Below, one piece after another: positions 61,497 through 64,000 of a stretch of DNA of 64,000 nt. Within the stretch, counting starts at the first letter, position 1, and each line of letters begins with the position of its first letter. The notes below the pieces were generated by a model. That model was not told the DNA's origin. It was given only the letters and a program-made list of their open reading frames with translations, and did not search any database. The stretch is from Desarmillaria ectypa (Eukaryota > Basidiomycota > Agaricomycetes > Agaricales > Physalacriaceae): the NCBI GenBank assembly GCA_030407005.1, contig JAUDYN010000002.1, forward strand, positions 372,001-436,000, written 5' to 3'. Made by a program: the position numbers and the translations under genes.

Positions 61497-62152
61497 ACGC
61501 GTAAGCCATGATCTGCTCGGACCGTTGAGCCGGTCCGCGCAATCATCATTCGTTCTGGCACATAGTTTGAACCAATTTGCTTTGGTTTTCCTACTGTCCA
61601 GTGCTCTGTAGATATACCCAATGCCTCAGGGAGGCATACTAGAGTCCGGTACCAATCTCATTTTATCTCATCTCATCATTTTGTCATCATCTCTGTCTCT
61701 CTTGCTAGATATCAATCAGGTGTCGACCACCAATGTACCACTACTAGTCTTACGCCATGCTAGGCCATGCGCTATGTTTTTGTAGATCGATGTTGTTTGT
61801 CTATTACTCACTTACGTCTATATTCGTTGGCATATACCTTTTGACACGATGATTCTTTCTCGCAAGCGAAATTGAATATGATTTGTTCTCAATGATACTG
61901 TAGAATTTTTCGACGGGGTCCTGTCATAGGGGAATGGGTCGATCGGTAATTGTTGGAATGGCTACACGCGGCGGTTGTCGCTTAGCAGGTATGCGTCATA
62001 ATAGACGGCAGGCATGCGCAAATGAGCAGGGTAATCTGACATGACATTCATAAATGGTGCTGTATAGGCCATACATAGGTCCTACATCTATATTTTGCCG
62101 AGGTAAGTTGGATGTATACGAAAGTAAGCTCCTCGGAGAAACGAAAAGCACT
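61497..62152. other. Convergent intergenic region
   Basis: 3' regions of the AA14 gene and the mitochondrial carrier gene. No gene is seen. Confidence 0.5.
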
Positions 62153-63385
62153 CTAAACGTAATTAGCGAACAGGGGAATTAGGGATTGCGCTAGAGTATA
62201 ACTGAAGACCAGCTTGGGACCGACAACCAGAATCTACGAATGTCAAGAGTCAGCTGTAATTCCGGGCTGGGTGGCCACGGCAAGTACCTTGGGCGTTAGT
62301 CCCTTGAACAAGGCACTTGAGCCTTCCTTCCGTATTAGATCCTTGAAGACAGTTATTCCGGACGTTTTGTGCTCGAAGTTGGCGTTTTGAATTCGGGTCT
62401 TGATGACGTCCAGAGGTGCGGCGACGGTGATAGAGGCAACAGCTCCGGCTATGGAAGCGATGAAATTTTGTGTCCAAGTCGCTTTGGAGTAATCTTTGAC
62501 ACCAAGGATATAATCCTTCGTGAAGGCGGAAGCACCGAATAACTGCAGAGTGCGTGTGAGCGGTATAAATGGGAAGCGTATGGCTTAAAGATCCTACAGA
62601 GAAACTTCCAGGAGCATTCCGCGCCATTGTCCATCCCCATCCTCGGTAGAGGGCCCCCTTCTCCTCCATGACGATCCGGAGGATTCCACGGCCACGGAAA
62701 GCTTCGGGATTCACTTGACGTTTGATTTTAAGGACATCCAATGGAAGTAGGATCTGTCATGAAGGGTCACCGGCCTTCCGAAAAAAATCGTGTGTATAGG
62801 TCACGTACGACTTCACCAATACCCGTCAAGCTGCCAAGGGGTGCGTGTGAACATCGACAAAAGACTACAATGATGAAGTGCAGACCTTCCAGCCGTGGCC
62901 TGCATCATCAGTTTTCCCTTCCTCTCTCCAAATGTATTCCTGAACTGGGTACCATAGTGCAAAGAGATGAGGTCATTGAACCACGGCTGTCCACCAAACT
63001 TGTATATCCGCTGTGAGACTTTGTATCCGGCGGCATAGCCGAGACCAGGAAAAAGGGAGCGGAGTTTTGTTGGTAGGCTGGCAGTGGCCTTGTCGCGGAA
63101 GATGATGGCCGATAGGGTCGACAAGGAGACCTACTGGGACTTTAGTCAAAAGTCCTCCAGAAGCATACTCGCGTCAAGACACACCTGAGACGTGTTACTC
63201 ATCAATCGCTTTGCAATGGTGTCAACGGGATGGAAAACGAGCAGTTCAGCAACACCTAAAAGTCAAAATTCAGCGAAACTGAGATATTTTGTTTTTTAAA
63301 AAAAGAAAGTAGTCGGACCTGAGGTTCCCGAGCCGAGGATACGGGCGGTATTGGATTCTTTTCCTTTGCCTATGGGAGGAGACAT
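62153..63385 (-). CDS. GGC1: Mitochondrial GTP/GDP carrier, Ggc1 type
   Basis: This inner-membrane carrier exchanges GTP and GDP and in yeast affects iron homeostasis and mtDNA maintenance. Exons 63385-63319, 63255-63185, 63130-62886, 62830-62809, 62753-62598, 62542-62288 and 62233-62153 join in frame to 298 residues, the usual length. Three repeats with PxD signatures are visible: FHPVDTIAKRLMSN, LLPLDVLKIKRQ and AAPLDVIKTRIQ. Other Ggc1-like blocks are RILGSGTSGVAELL near the N-terminus, GLGYAAGYKVSQRIYKFGGQ and the end ILVVGPKLVFSYTLAQSLIP. Start and stop are clear; the last exon is short (81 nt) and easily missed. No defect was seen. Confidence 0.93.
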
Positions 63386-63763
63386 GTTGAATCGTCTGGG
63401 ATGGAGGGAGTTGAGGTAGAAAGGGAGCACACAGCACGGAGGGAACGGCTGTAGAGCTTACTGTTGAGGGGAAATGGCCATTGGAAATTATTAACAAAAA
63501 TTGTAATGCTGCTGGACAGCAGAGACAAATAGCCCCCTATCTGAATTTCTGACTTGTCTGAAATCTACAGGTCTGCCCACTGACGCGTAATGCTTGCGAA
63601 CCTCTTCATATCGAGCGTGGAACGCTTCCGATCTGCATCATTGGTCGGGGAAAATTAGGCATCTGGGCCCTCGAGGCCAGTGCATGTTCTATTAAGTGAA
63701 ATTTCGGCTAGTAAAATGACGGTAAGTAATTATAAGCTGTGAGGTACGAATCAAAGTGAAGAG
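63386..63763. other. Short intergenic region upstream of GGC1
   Basis: Likely promoter region; nothing distinct was recognised. Confidence 0.4.
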
Positions 63764-64000
63764 AAGCAATGGGGAAAACTTATTGGTGTCTGGTAACTGC
63801 AAGTATAGGTACCCAAACACCATTATAGTAGTTTAGTGAAACGAATCGGATATCGCGAAATTTAATATTCTCAAAGCGCCAACAATGAGGCGTGTGTATT
63901 GACTGTCGATATTTTGGATCCCCCTTCTTCGATTTTAGCATGATCTGGCCAATCTGAGAGCCAATCTCCCGAATGAGAGCATCGCGGGTAAGGGGCTTCT
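63764..64000 (-). CDS. Unidentified reading frame cut by the right edge
   Basis: The minus-strand frame entering at 64000 is open for about 78 codons to a stop near 63764, without an ATG. It reads TRDALIREIGSQIGQIML, SKKGDPKYRQSI, then FRDIRFVSLNYYNGVWV. The first part has good coding texture; the latter part may be intron. The family is not recognised. Confidence 0.3.

Noticed and set aside
60883..61611. 242-codon plus-strand frame rich in Arg/Pro/Leu
   Set aside because: Alternative frame of the Ser-rich tail of the AA14 gene; low complexity.

Overview
This window looks like genomic DNA from a filamentous basidiomycete, most likely a wood- or plant-decaying Agaricomycete. Genes are densely split by short introns (about 50-60 nt, GT-AG, with two convincing GC-AG cases), and several exons are as short as 9-13 nt. 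The gene content includes a PL3 pectate lyase, an AA14-type lytic polysaccharide monooxygenase, a GH31 alpha-glucosidase, repeated cytochrome P450s, a UstYa-type (DUF3328) oxidase and small dsRBD and zinc-finger-like proteins typical of mushrooms. All exon joins below were read by eye from the sequence; families come from recognised motifs, not from database searches.

Layout. 1-440: 3' end of a P450 on the + strand. 3805-5433: intronless, probably disordered protein. 7482-8756: Old Yellow Enzyme; 9939-11288: PL3 pectate lyase in 12 exons; about 11740-12540: a deleted second copy of the OYE gene with its upstream region, so the lyase lies between two OYE copies. 13749-15274 (-): single-pass membrane protein. 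17267-18818 (-): two neighbouring paralogues of a small C-x2-C...H-x3-C protein. 20455-21325 (-): UstYa-like oxidase. 23471-26490 (-): a P450 that is open throughout except for a 651-bp solo LTR with a perfect 5-bp target-site duplication in an exon. 31051-31398: dsRBD mini-protein with a one-base frameshift. 31809-34070 (-): Baeyer-Villiger-type flavin monooxygenase. 35139-36190: third P450, with an early stop and no 3' half. 37309-38254: multi-pass membrane protein with a stop at an exon end. 39510-41226 (-) and 42735-44747 (+): divergent TmpA-like membrane oxidoreductase and stand-alone NRPS-like adenylation protein. 44849-48045 (-): GH31. 48318-51039 (-): Rap1-like Myb protein. 54823-57649: carnitine acetyltransferase. 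59419-61496: AA14 LPMO. 62153-63385 (-): mitochondrial GTP/GDP carrier of the Ggc1 type. The right edge cuts an unidentified minus-strand reading frame.

How it fits together. The two ends and 44.8-63.4 kb hold housekeeping and secreted enzymes. The middle (about 20-45 kb) carries genes often seen in specialised metabolism (UstYa-like, P450s, BVMO, adenylation protein, TmpA-like reductase) among long non-coding stretches, with P450 paralogues at different stages of decay. Whether this is, or was, one biosynthetic locus is inference. No CRISPR array, rRNA or convincing tRNA was seen.
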